The notes under the pieces were generated by a model. The model made no database searches and had not been told where the DNA came from. It saw only the letters and a program-made list of their open reading frames with translations. A stretch of 64,000 bases of DNA from contig NZ_JAKILD010000013.1 of assembly GCF_023283825.1 (NCBI RefSeq), positions 1 to 64,000 on the forward strand, read 5' to 3'. The stretch comes from Shewanella olleyana (GTDB lineage: Bacteria; Pseudomonadota; Gammaproteobacteria; Enterobacterales; Shewanellaceae). The position numbers were made by a program, and so were the translations under genes. Below, one piece after another: positions 31,283-41,418 of this stretch (within the stretch, counting starts at the first letter, position 1; each line of letters opens with the position of its first letter).

Positions 31283-31290
31283 GAAACCGT

Positions 31291-32040
31291 ATGCGTTTTA
31301 AAGTGTTTGTAATAAATCTTGATAAAAGCACAGCAAGAATGGCTTTTATGCAACAACAACTGATTCAATTAAATATTGAGTTTGAACGTGTTCCTGCAGT
31401 TTATGGAAAAGAATTATCCGCAACAGAAATAAACCATGTCTTTGATAAAAAAACCAACTTAGAAAAATACGATAAAATACTCAATGTTGGCGAAATAGGT
31501 TGTTACTTAAGCCATGTGAATTGCTGGAAAAATATGGTCGATCAACAAATTGATTATGCTTTGATTTTAGAAGATGACTCGATATTGGATACAGGGTTAG
31601 CGGACTTAATTGATAGTGTTGGTGAGCTTGCCAAGCACTGGGATTATATAAAGCTTTGCCACGGCCGAAAGCAAAAGGACATAATTAACTCTATAGAGTT
31701 AAATGATCAATTTTCATTAGGCACTTGTTTGAAGCTTCCTTCTTCAACAAGGGGTCAGTTTGTGTCTTTATCTGGAGCTAAAAAGCTACTAGATACCTCT
31801 TTCCCAATAGCGAGACCGGTCGATATTGATATTCAATATTGGTTTGAAAAGAACTTAAGTTGTTTTGTTGTACGCCCATTTCCAGTTCTAGAAGCTGATT
31901 TTGAAAGTGAAATTTGTTATGTTGAAAACAGAAACTTTGCTAAGAAGCATCCTTTGAAACGCATTTGGCAAAAATTGGATTTTGAAATAAAAGTTAGACT
32001 TAATAGGTCTGAAATGGGTAAGCTCCCTCAGGTTTTATGA
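31291..32040 (+). CDS. Glycosyltransferase family 25 (LPS biosynthesis)
   Basis: A 249-residue GT25 protein like Lob1/LgtB-type galactosyl- or glucosyl-transferases. VFVINLDKSTARM at the start, GEIGCYLSHVNCW and LILEDDSIL (metal site) are family hallmarks. Likely adds an outer-core sugar in the cytoplasm. Unusually A+T-rich. Confidence 0.88.
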   Translation: MRFKVFVINLDKSTARMAFMQQQLIQLNIEFERVPAVYGKELSATEINHVFDKKTNLEKYDKILNVGEIGCYLSHVNCWKNMVDQQIDYALILEDDSILDTGLADLIDSVGELAKHWDYIKLCHGRKQKDIINSIELNDQFSLGTCLKLPSSTRGQFVSLSGAKKLLDTSFPIARPVDIDIQYWFEKNLSCFVVRPFPVLEADFESEICYVENRNFAKKHPLKRIWQKLDFEIKVRLNRSEMGKLPQVL

Positions 32041-32100
32041 CAATAATTTACTTTATAACGATGATTTACTTTTATAAAGTCAGTTGAACCTAATCGCTTA

Positions 32101-32895
32101 TTAAAATTGTTCGATGCCATTTTTACAAGACCTAACCTTGTTTATTATGGCATCTTTATAAATTTTCTCATTGCTCATTTCCATAGCCCTTGATTGTTCT
32201 GGGTGAAAAATATGATAACAAACTGCCAAGTGCTTCAACTGCTTTTTCCATATTCCATTATTGATTAAACGAATACAGAACTCTTTGTCTTCAGCCCCCC
32301 ACCCTACGAAATCACAATTAAATCCATTAACTTTTATTGCATCTTTTCGCCAAAAGCTGAAGTTACAACTTAATACGCTATCAGCATTAGTTTCTAGCTT
32401 GCTGAGGAAGCGGCTTAATATTGGTGACCGAATAGTATTTTTACGACCTCTTTCAGAAAATAATAGTGCTTGAGCAGTCGAGATAGCAATATTTGAGTCG
32501 ATAATTTTTTGGCTAAAGCTTCGTGATAACCTTACTCTTTTACCAGCAATAACTTGATTTTTTTTTGCATTCTCAATGTGATCAAGGATAAAGTTCGGAT
32601 GCATAATGATATCGCCATCAATACAAATGATGTATTCGGAAGACGAAGCTTTTATTGCATTGTTACGACTTTTGGAGGCCCGAAATCCTAAATCCTCCTG
32701 CCAGCAATGAATGAGTTTAAAAGGAACTTTTTGTTGATACAGTTTAATTAGTTGCCGAGTTTCTTCTGTAGAACCATCATCTGCGATAATGACCTCTTGA
32801 GGAAGGTGAGTTTGTAATAGGCAACTGTCTAAAACTTTTCTTAAAGCCTTAGGCCAATTGTAGGTTGTAATGATTAACGAGCTTGAAATAGGCAT
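32101..32895 (-). CDS. Glycosyltransferase family 2, chondroitin-synthase-like C-domain
   Basis: A 264-residue GT2 enzyme: SLIITTYNWPKALRKVLDS, EVIIADDGSTEET, CIDGDIIMHPNFI (metal site), and the galactosyltransferase-type C-terminal motif FVGWGAEDKEFCIRL. The last motif is typical of a subgroup with a chondroitin-polymerase-like second half. Probably adds a core or O-antigen sugar; the substrate is unknown. Convergent with the GT25 gene. Confidence 0.85.
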   Translation of the reverse strand: MPISSSLIITTYNWPKALRKVLDSCLLQTHLPQEVIIADDGSTEETRQLIKLYQQKVPFKLIHCWQEDLGFRASKSRNNAIKASSSEYIICIDGDIIMHPNFILDHIENAKKNQVIAGKRVRLSRSFSQKIIDSNIAISTAQALLFSERGRKNTIRSPILSRFLSKLETNADSVLSCNFSFWRKDAIKVNGFNCDFVGWGAEDKEFCIRLINNGIWKKQLKHLAVCYHIFHPEQSRAMEMSNEKIYKDAIINKVRSCKNGIEQF

Positions 32896-33036
32896 ATAAA
32901 TTTTTCGATTAATACAACTGAAAGTTCATAAATAATTATACTACTTTACACGCTATAACCGAATAGTATGACTTGATTGTTGAGAGTTCTAAAAGAAATA
33001 TGCTCATACTTTGATGACTGTAAATGATACTGATAA

Positions 33037-33570
<534 letters not shown>

Positions 33571-33571
33571 C

Positions 33572-33611
33572 AAAAAGCCTCAACTAAAAGAGTTTAAGTT
33601 GGGGCTTTTTA
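33572..33611. terminator. Terminator between coaD and mutM
   Basis: A hairpin aaaagcctcaact / agttggggctttt separates the convergent genes. Confidence 0.85.
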
Positions 33612-33641
33612 ATTTTGTCCAGAACAAGCTAAGTACTCACA

Positions 33642-34457
33642 TTAGTTAGTCTGGCAAAGCCCACAAAATACTGTGGTGCGTTGACCCAGCTTAATTTCAC
33701 TGAGTAAATTGCCACATGCTGTGCAGCTTTCCCCGCCTCTACCATATACGTGTAGCTTTTGCGCAAAATAACCCGGTTTACCTTCTGCGTTGGTGAAGTC
33801 TTTAAGTGTTGTACCACCTTGTTTAATCGCTTGGGCGAGGATTTGTTTCACTTCGGTGACCAATATAGTCAGCCTTTCAATGTCGATATTGCCTGCCGCC
33901 GCTTTAGGGTGAATACCAGCCGCAAATAATGCTTCATTAGCATAGATATTGCCTACTCCGACAACGATATGATTATCCATCAAGCACAGTTTGATGGCTT
34001 TTTTCTTATTGGCTAATGCTGTTTGTAACTGCTGTGGGTTAAAAGCATCACTTAAAGGCTCAGGTCCGAGTTTTACCAGCAACGGATGAGCTTCTTCAGG
34101 CAATTCATACCAAAGCCAAGCGCCAAACCTGCGAGGGTCGTTATACCTAAGTACCCGACCATTTTCTAATACCAGATCAATATGGTCATGTTTTTCGACT
34201 GGGGTATTGGCAGGCAATATTCTTAAGCTACCAGACATACCTAAATGCACAATGGTGATACCTACATCCGTATCGATGAGTAAATATTTAGCACGACGTC
34301 TGACTTGCTTAATCGTTTGGCCAATGATGTTTTTACAGATGTCAGGAACTGGCCAGCGTAGAGAGGCATTTCTAATGACGAGATCTCGAACAGTCTGATC
34401 CACAAGGTGTGGCGATATGCCTTGTTTGGTGACTTCAACTTCAGGTAATTCAGGCAT
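33642..34457 (-). CDS. mutM: Formamidopyrimidine-DNA glycosylase
   Basis: Removes 8-oxoguanine and formamidopyrimidines, with AP-lyase activity. The N-terminal PELPEVE places the catalytic Pro directly after Met. The H2TH helix region [19 protein letters not shown] and the C-terminal zinc finger (CTACG ... CGLCQ) are complete. 271 residues. Confidence 0.96.
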   Translation of the reverse strand: MPELPEVEVTKQGISPHLVDQTVRDLVIRNASLRWPVPDICKNIIGQTIKQVRRRAKYLLIDTDVGITIVHLGMSGSLRILPANTPVEKHDHIDLVLENGRVLRYNDPRRFGAWLWYELPEEAHPLLVKLGPEPLSDAFNPQQLQTALANKKKAIKLCLMDNHIVVGVGNIYANEALFAAGIHPKAAAGNIDIERLTILVTEVKQILAQAIKQGGTTLKDFTNAEGKPGYFAQKLHVYGRGGESCTACGNLLSEIKLGQRTTVFCGLCQTN

Positions 34458-34496
34458 AAGTATCCATGTCAGTGACGTTTAAATATTGGTATTAGA

Positions 34497-34952
34497 TTAT
34501 TTACTTGAGATAACGGGTATTAGATCACTTCGTAAACTTGGCGGAATTTGATACCAGTTCTCAGCTGCCGACTGCAATAAGCCTTGTTGTGGATAGTATT
34601 GCCAATGCTGCGCTTGCTGCTGGTGGTTAATTGCAATGCTCAATGAGAGTGGAGTGGGTAACTGTTCTAGCTCTTCCTCTGTCATATTAATGGCTGAAAT
34701 CGCCAGTTCAGACCACGCTTTTGCTAAAGGCTGGCAGTTCAATACAGTTTCCTTACAACCCCATGTACTATCTGATTTATTAAGCCAAATACCACTAAAT
34801 TGTAATTGGGTTAATTGGTTTTGCTCATCAAATAATGCATGGGCATCATCGGGCATTTTATTGGTTTTAGAGTCGATAAACGTCAGCACTGCGACCATAA
34901 AGACGCAAGCTATGATGAGAATGTTATTCCACTTCTTTCGAGATAAAGCCAT
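34497..34952 (-). CDS. Hypothetical membrane-anchored protein
   Basis: 151 residues with one N-terminal membrane helix (about 10-26, NILIIACVFMVAVLTFI) and a periplasmic domain containing two cysteines (WGCKETVLNC) that could form a disulfide. No family recognised. It lies 39 bases upstream of mutM on the same strand and may share its transcript. Confidence 0.7.
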   Translation of the reverse strand: MALSRKKWNNILIIACVFMVAVLTFIDSKTNKMPDDAHALFDEQNQLTQLQFSGIWLNKSDSTWGCKETVLNCQPLAKAWSELAISAINMTEEELEQLPTPLSLSIAINHQQQAQHWQYYPQQGLLQSAAENWYQIPPSLRSDLIPVISSK

Positions 34953-35129
34953 AAGCTAAATGCGTTACAGATAGTAAGTTAGATTGATACTGATAGTGTA
35001 TAGCAAAACCGTCCCGAGCAAAAAGTGAATAGTTTTAGCGTGTGGAAAACAGGTTTTAATGAGGAATTTTGGGCAATAAAAAGGTGATGCCGTGCTGGCA
35101 TCACCCTTAGCTATAAGTTGTTGGCGTTA

Positions 35130-35395
35130 TATACCCAAACAACTTGAAGATACGTGTTTCAGAGCTTCACCGTGTTTTCAATACTAGGCGCGTTAATGCG
35201 GTAATGTAGGTACCTTATAAATTAGCGCAACAACGTAGTGGGAACACGGTGAAACTCCCTGAGGGCAAGTTTTACACGCGTTTATGCTGCGTTATTGATT
35301 TTGAAAAGGGAATAACCATTACCCGCAATCAATGCCTTACCTAAACGCGTGTAAATTCTTGCTGAAATCGAGCATCTTCAGCTTGTTTGGGTATA
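35130..35395. repeat. MITE-like palindromic element with cloverleaf potential
   Basis: A 266-base non-coding element. The outer inverted repeats (35130-35151 and 35374-35395) match at 20 of 22 positions, starting tatacccaaacaa. Inside are two further perfect inverted repeats: ttcaccgtgtt / aacacggtgaa and tttacacgcgttta / taaacgcgtgtaaa. The whole can fold into a multi-branched structure. No transposase is present. It sits between the mutM-side genes and the end of the moaA operon. Confidence 0.75.
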
Positions 35396-35411
35396 AACGG
35401 ATAACGAATCA

Positions 35412-36398
35412 CTATCCACCGGTAGAATTCATGAAACGCAAAATTTGTACGTCATCATCAGTACCAAAGTAATGTTCTTTTGGCTTGTGCTGAATACCTT
35501 CTAATATGGCATCTTTTAGTTTGCCGATATCGCCAGGGAATTCACGTACAATTGACTTAAGATCGACAGAATTCTCGTTACCTAAACAAAGTAATAAACG
35601 TCCTTCAACAGTAACTCTCACCCGGTTACACTCGTGGCAGAAGTTATTACTGTGAGGTGAAATAAAGCCAATGTGAATATCACTGTCAGCCATCTTGTAA
35701 TAACGCGCTGGGCCGCCAGTACGCTTGCTTGATGGCAACAAAGGGTAAGTCTCTGAGATTATGCCTTTGACTTCTTCACTTGAACAATGACGGCTACGTT
35801 TACGCTCATCCATTACCCCAAGTGGCATTTCTTCAATGAATGAAATGTCTAACCCTCTTTCACGACAGAAGTTAATCAAATCAATGACTTCATGATCATT
35901 TTTACCGCGTAAAATTACCGCGTTTATTTTGATATGTTTAAAACCGGCAGCTTTAGCTGCATCAATACCAGCAATGACTCGCTCGACTTTGCCGTTACGG
36001 GTCATTTCAGTAAATAGCTCGGGATTTAAGGTATCTAAACTGATGTTAAGACGTTTTAGACCGGCATCATGCATTGGCTGAGCAAGCTTACTTAAGCGTG
36101 AACCATTGGTCGTCATGGATAAGTCATCTAACCCTGGCAGCTTGCCCAGTAAATCAATTAACTTATCGCAGTCTGTTCTGACTAACGGCTCGCCACCGGT
36201 TAGACGGATTTTCTTCACGCCTAACTCGGTAAAAGCCTGTGCTATCCATGCAAGTTCTTCAAGGCTTAATACCTGTTCTCTTGGTAAAAAGCTTGGATCT
36301 TCACTCATGCAATATACACAGCGAAAATCACAACGGTCAGTGACCGATAAACGTAAGTATTCTACTTTTCGATTAAACTTGTCGACTATTAAACTCAT
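35412..36398 (-). CDS. moaA: GTP 3',8-cyclase MoaA
   Basis: Radical-SAM enzyme for the first step of molybdenum cofactor synthesis, from GTP. N-terminal cluster motif CDFRCVYC near residue 22, C-terminal cluster CHECNRVRVT with a further Cys in LLLCLG, and the functionally required C-terminal Gly-Gly. 328 residues. Last gene of a six-gene minus-strand operon. Confidence 0.96.
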   Translation of the reverse strand: MSLIVDKFNRKVEYLRLSVTDRCDFRCVYCMSEDPSFLPREQVLSLEELAWIAQAFTELGVKKIRLTGGEPLVRTDCDKLIDLLGKLPGLDDLSMTTNGSRLSKLAQPMHDAGLKRLNISLDTLNPELFTEMTRNGKVERVIAGIDAAKAAGFKHIKINAVILRGKNDHEVIDLINFCRERGLDISFIEEMPLGVMDERKRSRHCSSEEVKGIISETYPLLPSSKRTGGPARYYKMADSDIHIGFISPHSNNFCHECNRVRVTVEGRLLLCLGNENSVDLKSIVREFPGDIGKLKDAILEGIQHKPKEHYFGTDDDVQILRFMNSTGG

Positions 36399-36421
36399 GA
36401 ATTAGCACATCTTTTGGTTAG

Positions 36422-38236
36422 TTATAACAGTTCAGCGAAAGGCTGAATGTAGACTTGTTGGCCCGGTATGACTGACTCGTCGGCTTCACCGATCACAATC
36501 AGACAATTTGCTTTGACCATTGAGTTCAACATCCCTGAACCTTGTGCCCCAGTAGAGGCCACATGTAAACGTCCATCATTGCTTAAATGATACTGACCAC
36601 GGACAAACTCTGTTCGTCCTGTTCTGCTGCGCAAAATACTATCGGTAATTGCAGGTAAATACTGTGGCGTATAGTTGATTTCGCCAGCAAGTTTGCGAAT
36701 AGCTGGTTGAACGAATTGTAAAAACGACACCATTACAGCAACAGGATTGCCAGGTAAACCGAAAAATAGGCTGTCATTCACTTTACCGAACGCCAGTGGT
36801 CGACCTGGACGCATGTTAATACGCCAGAAGTTAATTTCGCCAATTTTGGCTAATACCGTTTTAATGTAATCTGCATTACCCACTGAAACGCCACCTGAGC
36901 TGATAACAATGTCGGCATCAACACTGGCTTGTGATAACGCTGCTGTTAACGCATCTTCACTGTCTTCAATAATGCCTAAGTCAATCACCTTACAACCTAA
37001 CTTCTGCGCCATTGATTTTATGGTGTAGCGATTAGAATCGTAAATACAGTTAGCTTTTAGTGGTTCACCAGGTTGACTGACTTCATCACCTGTTGAGAAT
37101 ACGGCAATGGTTGGTTGCTTAACCACATCAGCAGTTGGCAGGCCTAAAGAAGCTAATAAGCCCTGTTCAGCAGCATGTAAGCGATGACCTTTAGCTAATG
37201 CGAGAGCATCTTTGGCGATGTCTTCACCCGCTAAACGCACATGTTGACCTTCAATCACTTTACCTTGTAACTGAACTTGGCCATCTTGCTCGATGACCAA
37301 CTCACGCGCTTCAACAGTATCCGCGCCTTGCGGCACTGTGGCACCGGTCATAATACGTACAGCTTCGCCTGCGGCTAACACGCTTGGATACTCGTGACCT
37401 GCTAAGACCTCACCCATCAGCTTAAGCGGGGCGACAGGATTTGCAGGACTATTGTCTTGGCTGTAAGCAAAGGCATAACCGTCCATGGCTGAGTTAGTTT
37501 GCTGCGGCACATTCACAGGCGAAATAGCATCAGATGCTAGAACGCGGTTAGCGGCCTCATCAATTGCCACTTGCTCACTGTCTGTTAACGGCTTAACCAT
37601 CGCCATTAATTGCTCTAAACCTTGGGCGACAGATAAAAATTTCTGCTCGTCTGATACTGCAGTCGCTTGAGCTGGAATTGGCAACTCAATATCAGGGGCT
37701 TGCCAGTTTGTTTGGTACTCAATGACAAAATCAGCAATTTGGCCGACATTGTTTAAATCTAAACGGGCGAGATCTGCTGGTGTTTCAGTATCATCACAGC
37801 AAGCGATAGCCACAATATTGTCATCATGGGTATGAATGAGTGGTTTACCATGGGCGGCGCGGTGCAGCTCAATTTTAGGTAGTTCAAGCTTTTTAAAGCC
37901 TTCGACCAAAACGATATCCACTTTATCCGCTTCAATTTGTGCTAATAGGTGCGGTAATTGAGGATCACCTTCAACGGCATCTTCAGTCATTAGAGCCCAA
38001 CGAACATGAGAGGCAACCAGCATTTGCTTAGCACCAGCTTTACGCATTTCGTAGCTGTCTTTGCCCGGAATATCGACATCGAAATTATGATGAGCATGTT
38101 TGATAACGGCTAAACGAACTCCGCGGCGATTAAGTTCTGGGATCAATTGTTTTAATAAGGTGGTTTTACCGGTGCCACTATAGGCACAGAATCCGAGTAC
38201 TGGAATATTAAGCGGATTGGAAAACGGTATACTCAT
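36422..38236 (-). CDS. MobB-MoeA fusion: guanine-dinucleotide adaptor and molybdopterin molybdotransferase
   Basis: 604 residues. The N-terminal 165 or so form MobB, with P-loop AYSGTGKTTLLKQLIP and the KHAHHNFDVD segment. About residues 200-604 are MoeA, with NSAMDGYAFA, MTGATVPQGADTVE and FGLPGNPVAVMVSF. MoeA inserts molybdate into adenylylated molybdopterin; MobB assists nucleotide attachment by MobA. The fusion puts two late steps in one chain. mobA lies directly upstream and moaA directly downstream. Confidence 0.93.
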   Translation of the reverse strand: MSIPFSNPLNIPVLGFCAYSGTGKTTLLKQLIPELNRRGVRLAVIKHAHHNFDVDIPGKDSYEMRKAGAKQMLVASHVRWALMTEDAVEGDPQLPHLLAQIEADKVDIVLVEGFKKLELPKIELHRAAHGKPLIHTHDDNIVAIACCDDTETPADLARLDLNNVGQIADFVIEYQTNWQAPDIELPIPAQATAVSDEQKFLSVAQGLEQLMAMVKPLTDSEQVAIDEAANRVLASDAISPVNVPQQTNSAMDGYAFAYSQDNSPANPVAPLKLMGEVLAGHEYPSVLAAGEAVRIMTGATVPQGADTVEARELVIEQDGQVQLQGKVIEGQHVRLAGEDIAKDALALAKGHRLHAAEQGLLASLGLPTADVVKQPTIAVFSTGDEVSQPGEPLKANCIYDSNRYTIKSMAQKLGCKVIDLGIIEDSEDALTAALSQASVDADIVISSGGVSVGNADYIKTVLAKIGEINFWRINMRPGRPLAFGKVNDSLFFGLPGNPVAVMVSFLQFVQPAIRKLAGEINYTPQYLPAITDSILRSRTGRTEFVRGQYHLSNDGRLHVASTGAQGSGMLNSMVKANCLIVIGEADESVIPGQQVYIQPFAELL

Positions 38237-38277
38237 AAAGACCTCATTGTTGACTTATCATGGCGTGTTGCCACAAA

Positions 38278-38862
38278 TTATTTGGCATTCTCGATGACAA
38301 GTTTTTGTTCAAGTGTATTTACATTCACAAATGCATTCGGTTGGTCTGCAAAGCTTGTGACCACATATTTGTGTTGTTCATACCAAAGGAAAATTTTTCG
38401 GTCGCCAGCATCAAGAAATGCCTGCATTGACGCTTTTAAATGTGGTTTAAGTAATAAAACCACTGGCTGGTGGTGCTCGCCATCGCTGGCAACCACGATA
38501 TCGGCATCAGCTTCTTTGAGTGATGCATACATGCGCTCACACAAGTCTGTGGGTAGCATTGGGCTGTCACATGGCACTACTAACAGTAAGTCGGCCTGGG
38601 TTTGTCCCATTGCGGTGACCATCCCCGCCAAAGGTCCTAAATAACCAGACTCTAAGTCGCTGATCACCGGATAACCAAAAGCTGCATATTCTGCTTGGCT
38701 GCGGTTGGCGTTAATCATAATAGAATCAACTTGAGGCTTAACGCGATCGATAGTGTGAGCGATCATCGGTTTGCCGCTTAGCTCAACTAAGCCTTTGTCG
38801 ATCCCGCCCATTCTTCTGGCCATACCGCCAGCTAAAATCACCGCATCAATTTGCACTGACAT
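38278..38862 (-). CDS. mobA: Molybdenum cofactor guanylyltransferase
   Basis: Attaches GMP to molybdenum cofactor to make the MGD form used by DMSO-reductase-family enzymes. [18 protein letters not shown] at the N-terminus is the nucleotide-binding loop; PCDSPMLP is the metal site. Start at 38862 is supported by aggag 8 bases upstream. It overlaps the end of the ABC ATPase gene by 17 bases, tying the two functions into one operon. Confidence 0.94.
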   Translation of the reverse strand: MSVQIDAVILAGGMARRMGGIDKGLVELSGKPMIAHTIDRVKPQVDSIMINANRSQAEYAAFGYPVISDLESGYLGPLAGMVTAMGQTQADLLLVVPCDSPMLPTDLCERMYASLKEADADIVVASDGEHHQPVVLLLKPHLKASMQAFLDAGDRKIFLWYEQHKYVVTSFADQPNAFVNVNTLEQKLVIENAK

Positions 38863-39589
38863 AGTGAAACTCCTGAGACTGCTCAAAGCGAGGTATATGG
38901 TTACTTTCAACAACTTTTTGCTCTGAAATATGCCAGTGTTTATGGCATAAAGCTGTTAACCCACAGGTTTGATGACTACTGATAAGCAGTCCAGTACCTT
39001 CTTGTTTTAAAATATTAATCATGGCTAAAACCAGTTTTTGTGATTGCTTATCCATGTTAGAAATTGGTTCATCAAGCATCAGCAACTTAGGCTGAGTAAT
39101 CCAAGCTCTCGCAACGGCTAAACGTTGTCGCTCTCCGCCTGAAAGATCGGTTGCATCGCTTTTAAGCAATGAGCCTAATTGGGCCATTTCAATGGCTTGG
39201 GTAATTCTGTCTTGCTGCTCTTGGGCACTAAAACGTCCTTTGGGAAGGGCGTATCGCAAATTATATTCAACAGAGCCATCAAACAGGTAAGCATGTTGAT
39301 GTAAATACACCGCTTTGCCAAGTAATGAATTGGTTTGCCACCATTTGGGGGCTGCAAACCCTGAAGCTATTACTGTACCTGAATTAGGTTTAATGATGCC
39401 GGCAATCAGCTTCATTAACGTTGATTTGCCTGAGCCATTATCGCCCTGCAGGTAAATGACATCGCCTTCGCAAAACGATAAATCGTTGAAGGTGAATAAC
39501 TCGCGCTCTTTAAAGTTAATGCGCACATTTTTTGCCGTCAGTTTAGCGGTAAGTTTGGCCGTATGCTTAGCAGAGAGTTTAGTCGTCAT
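38846..39589 (-). CDS. tupC: Tungstate ABC transporter ATP-binding protein
   Basis: ABC ATPase with Walker [12 protein letters not shown], signature LSGGERQRL and Walker [11 protein letters not shown], then the H-loop SSHQT. 247 residues. It pairs with the TupB/TupA-like genes upstream. The N-terminus carries a short repeat, [14 protein letters not shown], before the ABC fold begins; the true start could be internal. Confidence 0.88.
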   Translation of the reverse strand: MTTKLSAKHTAKLTAKLTAKNVRINFKERELFTFNDLSFCEGDVIYLQGDNGSGKSTLMKLIAGIIKPNSGTVIASGFAAPKWWQTNSLLGKAVYLHQHAYLFDGSVEYNLRYALPKGRFSAQEQQDRITQAIEMAQLGSLLKSDATDLSGGERQRLAVARAWITQPKLLMLDEPISNMDKQSQKLVLAMINILKQEGTGLLISSHQTCGLTALCHKHWHISEQKVVESNHIPRFEQSQEFHYVSAN

Positions 39590-40296
39590 TACTGACTCCT
39601 AGGCATGGCTTTACCACGCAAAGAACCGATAGCAAAGTTTATCACTATGGCCAAAATCAGTAGCACTAAACCTAATGCGATGGCTTGAGCAAAGTCGCCT
39701 TTACTGGTTTCAAGTGCAATAGCAGAGGGAATATTTCGGGTGTGATGCAATATGTTTCCGCCCACCATCATAGAACAACCCACTTCGGTAAGAATACGGC
39801 TAAATGCAGCGATGATAGCCAGTAAAAGTGGCACGCGTAATTCACGGCACACGGTCCAAATAGCACGTTGCCATGATGCACCTAATGTACGAGACGTTTC
39901 GTAAGCGCGTTTATCAATACTGCTAAAAGCGGCTTGTGATAGGGCGATTAATACCGGAGCACAAATCATCATTTGCCCTAAAATCATCCCTTCTTGAGTA
40001 AATAACCAGCGTAAGTCACCTAATGGCCCATTTCGAGTTAGTAGAAGGTATGCCAATAGGCCTATGACTACAGTAGGAATAGATTGTAATGTTTGGACTA
40101 TGTTGGTGACAAACCAACGTCCAGGAAACTGATATGAGGCCAGTAAAAAACCCAGCATGATTGACGGTACTAATGTGATGATTAATGCCGCAAAAGAAAC
40201 CGAAAAAGATACGCTTATGATAGACCATACGTCTGGGTCTAAAGAAAGCAGCAAGCTAAAAGCTTGCTGCATTAGGGCTAACCAGCCTTCATTCAT
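39589..40296 (-). CDS. tupB: Tungstate ABC transporter permease
   Basis: 235 residues with about five membrane helices and the inner-membrane-component loop (EASRTLGAS-like: YETSRTLGASWQRAIW). Overlaps its neighbours by one base on each side. Substrate assigned from the adjacent TupA. Confidence 0.88.
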   Translation of the reverse strand: MNEGWLALMQQAFSLLLSLDPDVWSIISVSFSVSFAALIITLVPSIMLGFLLASYQFPGRWFVTNIVQTLQSIPTVVIGLLAYLLLTRNGPLGDLRWLFTQEGMILGQMMICAPVLIALSQAAFSSIDKRAYETSRTLGASWQRAIWTVCRELRVPLLLAIIAAFSRILTEVGCSMMVGGNILHHTRNIPSAIALETSKGDFAQAIALGLVLLILAIVINFAIGSLRGKAMPRSQ

Positions 40297-41117
40297 TACT
40301 TATATGTTGCCTTAAACAATTGCTCTCCCTGAACTTTGAAATCATTAATCATCTGCTGAGCTTTAGGGCTAATAAACCAATCGCTCAATGCTTTCGCTCC
40401 TTGATGATTTAAATCAGGATATTTGTCTGCATTAATTAGCATGATTTGATAAGGGTTGGCTAATGCTGCGCCACCTTCAAAAGTAATTGCTAAGTCTAAT
40501 TTAGATTTGTAAGCAACAAACGTACCACGATCAGTTAATGTGTATGCTTGTTTCTCATCAGTCATCAGGAGAGTCTTACCCATACCTTGACCAATTGAAG
40601 TATAGCCTGAAAAATCTGGTGTTACAGAAGCTTCTTTCCAAATTGCGAGCTCTTTCATGTTGGTGCCTGAATTGTCACCACGAGAGATGAAAGTACTCTT
40701 AGTTGAAGCCACTTTTTTGAAGGCTTCAACCACATCTTTACTGCCTGACATTTTTGCAGGATCGTTTTTAGGACCTAAAACAATAAAGTCATTTTCCATG
40801 ATCCCACGAGGTGTTGTGCCATAGCCTTCATTGACAAATTCAGCTTCAGCAGCGGGTGCGTGAGTCATCACAACGTCCACATCTCCTTGACGTGCAAGCT
40901 TTAATGCCTTGCCAGTACCAGTTGCAATGACTTGCACCTTGTAACCAGACTCTGCTTCAAACGTTGGCAAAATAGCGCGCAATAGACCAGAGTTATCTGT
41001 ACTCGTGGTCGTAGCTAACTTGATAACTTCAGTTGCTTCAACAGTGTCACTGACCATTGTGCTACCAAGTAATGCCATACCAATAAAAGCGGTCAAACCT
41101 GATTTAAAATTAAACAT
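40296..41117 (-). CDS. tupA: Tungstate-binding periplasmic protein
   Basis: Signal peptide (about 1-29) then LATTTSTDNSGLLRAILPTFE, the hallmark N-terminus of TupA. GTGKALKLARQGDVDVVMTHAPAAE and FISRGDNSGTN follow; these loops bind the oxyanion. TupA-type proteins prefer tungstate over molybdate, but specificity cannot be proved from sequence. First gene of tupA-tupB-tupC-mobA-mobB/moeA-moaA. Confidence 0.9.
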   Translation of the reverse strand: MFNFKSGLTAFIGMALLGSTMVSDTVEATEVIKLATTTSTDNSGLLRAILPTFEAESGYKVQVIATGTGKALKLARQGDVDVVMTHAPAAEAEFVNEGYGTTPRGIMENDFIVLGPKNDPAKMSGSKDVVEAFKKVASTKSTFISRGDNSGTNMKELAIWKEASVTPDFSGYTSIGQGMGKTLLMTDEKQAYTLTDRGTFVAYKSKLDLAITFEGGAALANPYQIMLINADKYPDLNHQGAKALSDWFISPKAQQMINDFKVQGEQLFKATYK

Positions 41118-41418
41118 TCTGGCTCCTTGAAAATACTAAAACTGCAAAGGCACCAAGCCGTGCCAATTAATGTATTTTGAAAATGAGGGCAAAGGTTGCC
41201 CGTAACAATTTATTACAAGGCAATTATTATGCCACTACGAGTCTGAAAAGCTTGATCACGACAAAAATTGAAACTGTGATCTAAGTCTCGCACTAAGCTT
41301 ATGGTTTACAGACAAATTGTCCCATAGGTCTAATTCTGTAGGGCAAACTGACCCACTGTCGGATTTTTAGTGGTACGATAATGTTAAATCTAGTCAAAAT
41401 GTCCAAAGTAGAAGCCAT
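41118..41418 (-). promoter_or_regulatory. Leader and divergent promoter region of the tup-mo operon
   Basis: A 300-base gene-free region between tupA and the response regulator. On the operon strand two stable hairpins lie close to tupA: gggcaa / ttgccc near 41187-41201 and ggcac / gtgcc near 41150-41165. This could be a structured mRNA leader. No identified riboswitch motif; no ModE box recognised. Confidence 0.35.

Noticed and set aside
41150..41205. Sigma54 promoter before the tup operon or the NtrC-type regulator
   Set aside because: Candidate GG and GC pairs here are 9 or 11 bases apart instead of 10.
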